DNA of 13,648 bases from positions 1 through 13,648 of the forward strand of contig CALRNL020000017.1 in NCBI GenBank assembly GCA_943369525.1. The letters run 5' to 3'. Position 1 is the stretch's first letter; each line of letters begins with the position of its first letter. Below the pieces are notes generated by a model that saw only the letters and a list, made by a program, of their open reading frames with translations, did not search any database and had not been told where the DNA came from. Below are positions 13,023 through 13,648 of this stretch, piece after piece. Made by a program: the position numbers and the translations under genes. The stretch is from BAIKAL-G1 sp943369525. GTDB taxonomy: Bacteria; Cyanobacteriota; Cyanobacteriia; PCC-6307; Cyanobiaceae.

Positions 13023-13499
13023 TTACAACTTGTTACATCCTACCTGGTTTTCCCGTGCTTCGCGCAAAAACCTTGAAGCAGGTGCTCTAGCGACCGAGCG
13101 ATGGCGGTTCGATCCCCGATTCGGCGCCCAGGTGCTCCCATGGGTCAGGCAGAGATCAGAACTCACCAGGGGCTGTGCCCTCCCACCTCGTTGCGCTATT
13201 CGCTGTGCATCCTTGATGGCTGCACGGATCTTGGGGGCATCATCCCAAGGGATTGGGGACCTGGAGCGAAGAACCCGCCTCCCAGGGGCACGACCACCCT
13301 GGTGAAGTTCGGAATCTGAGACCACCACCAGCAATTCAGCGTCAATGGCTTGCCGTTCCTGCTCCAGGGTCTTGCTCTGTCCTGGAACCTCAACCCTTTG
13401 CCTCAAGAGGGCGTCAGCACTGAGATCGGCCAGATGGGGGAATGGATCTGATCGCTCTGGCGGTCGTGAGGCCAGAACCGGCTGAAGGTCAGAGGGGGG
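13023..13499 (-). pseudogene. 5'-truncated hypothetical gene beside an insertion sequence
   Basis: On the minus strand the frame is open from 13499 to a stop at 13025-13023 (158 codons), and a stop TAG at 13502-13500 marks the edge. The first 100 or so codons are strongly protein-like: SDPFPHLADLSADALLRQRV, KTLEQERQAIDAELLVVVSD, SELHQGGRAPGRRVLRSRSP, then WDDAPKIRAAIKDAQRIAQR and SSDLCLTH. The first start codon is TTG 13406, inside the conserved-looking part, so the true N-terminus is probably missing. The last 40 residues are Arg-rich and look non-native. The layout, a helical segment followed by a short beta-like end, recalls small phage or plasmid proteins, but no family is claimed. The likely cause of the loss is the IS starting near 13500. 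Confidence 0.5.
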
Positions 13500-13557
13500 C
13501 TAGGAGCCTGTTGCGCATAGAACAGCTCTCCAGTTCTCCACAGACGACCTTAAATCT

Positions 13558-13590
13558 GCCCAGATCACAGTGACTGCAATGGATCTGGGC
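13558..13590 (+). promoter_or_regulatory. Hairpin just upstream of the transposase start
   Basis: GCCCAGATC (13558-13566) and GATCTGGGC (13582-13590) are exact reverse complements with a 15-base loop, ending 13 bases before ATG 13604. In several IS families such subterminal hairpins hide the ribosome site in transcripts that enter from outside, keeping transposase low; that role here is an inference from position. Confidence 0.6.
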
Positions 13591-13603
13591 GATAGAATGG
13601 GCC

Positions 13604-13648
13604 ATGCAGAAGCCCAAATCCTTCCGCCCCTGGCAGCCGGAGCAAACC
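13604..13648 (+). CDS. Transposase, N-terminal fragment (IS1182-like)
   Basis: Fifteen codons from ATG 13604 to the window end read MQKPKSFRPWQPEQT. The FRPWxPEQ opening is typical of DDE transposases of the IS1182 type (usually followed by a LLPPS-like stretch and a DWLPEDH-like stretch, not present here because the window ends). The protein would bind the IS ends and carry out cut-and-paste transposition. Family placement rests on these few residues, so the IS family name is tentative; a coding start is well supported by the hairpin and the broken neighbouring gene. Confidence 0.7.
   Translation, partial: MQKPKSFRPWQPEQT

Larger units (their letters stand above)
13500..13648 (+). mobile_element. 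Left part of an insertion sequence, cut by the window end
   Basis: The transposase start at 13604, the abrupt end of the protein-like frame at 13499 on the other strand, and a likely terminal sequence around 13503-13525 (starting GGAGCCTGTTGCGCATAG) together suggest the left end of an IS. The exact terminal base, inverted repeat and target duplication cannot be fixed without the right end. Confidence 0.6.

Noticed and set aside
12800..13090. Plus-strand frame (96 codons) over the secreted protein gene
   Set aside because: The minus frame has a clean signal peptide and stop spacing; the plus frame is Lys/His-rich at its end with no recognisable feature.
13075..13140. tRNA-like words: GGCGGTTCGATCCCCG on + followed by GGCGCCCA, and on - a D-arm-like GCTCGGTCGCTAGAGC
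   Set aside because: The putative T stem pairs over only two bases, no matching 5' acceptor strand lies upstream, and the D-arm-like and T-arm-like parts are on opposite strands. I cannot fold a tRNA; an old tRNA fragment (phage attachment remnant) is possible but unsupported.
12716..13499. Toxin-antitoxin or other defence system in the accessory tail
   Set aside because: No nuclease, helicase, HEPN, PIN, restriction or antitoxin motif could be seen in any of the small ORFs.

Overview
The window reads as a chromosomal piece of a high-GC picocyanobacterium of the Synechococcus/Cyanobium type. The main reasons are the phycocyanin alpha tail followed by the phycobilin lyase genes cpcE and cpcF, the fused pantothenate synthetase/cytidylate kinase typical of cyanobacteria, and very C/G-rich third codon positions over the first 10 kb. 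I infer the genus-level placement from gene content and protein style; no database search was run.

Layout. 1-2633 is the edge of a phycobilisome gene region: the 3' end of cpcA, a strong intrinsic terminator, cpcE, cpcF, then a low-molecular-weight protein-tyrosine phosphatase, all on +. 2758-5019 on - holds panC-cmk and an RlpA-like cell-wall protein, with a terminator hairpin between them. 5434-7676 on + holds purM and a coiled-coil protein of unknown function. 7833-8927 on - is an aldo/keto reductase, divergent by 27 bases from a tiny GTG-started four-cysteine protein (8955-9149), followed by an exported or anchored six-cysteine protein (9261-9980).

From about 10 kb the character changes. 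Base composition becomes more AT-rich, intergenic gaps lengthen, and genes are small and mostly unrecognised: a 54-codon ORF, a DUF1003 membrane protein, a 57-residue membrane peptide, a 51-residue ORF on -, a Nif11-like protein with a GG motif, a 99-residue secreted protein, and a reading frame without a proper start that stops abruptly beside the beginning of an insertion sequence. The IS transposase (start MQKPKSFRPWQPEQT) runs off the right end. This looks like an accessory tail; it is not one clear multi-gene system.

How the genes work together. CpcE and CpcF are the heterodimeric lyase that attaches the bilin to the CpcA chain encoded just upstream. The phosphatase follows cpcF closely and may be co-transcribed with it. 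PanC-CMK and PurM are housekeeping enzymes (coenzyme A, pyrimidine and purine supply) and need not be linked to their neighbours. A recurring oddity is that several intergenic gaps of the housekeeping part carry short degenerate tandem repeats (11, 17 and 13 bp units). I see no rRNA, foldable tRNA or CRISPR array. I found no convincing new biochemical system; the best leads are the small-protein cluster at the right end and the intergenic repeats.
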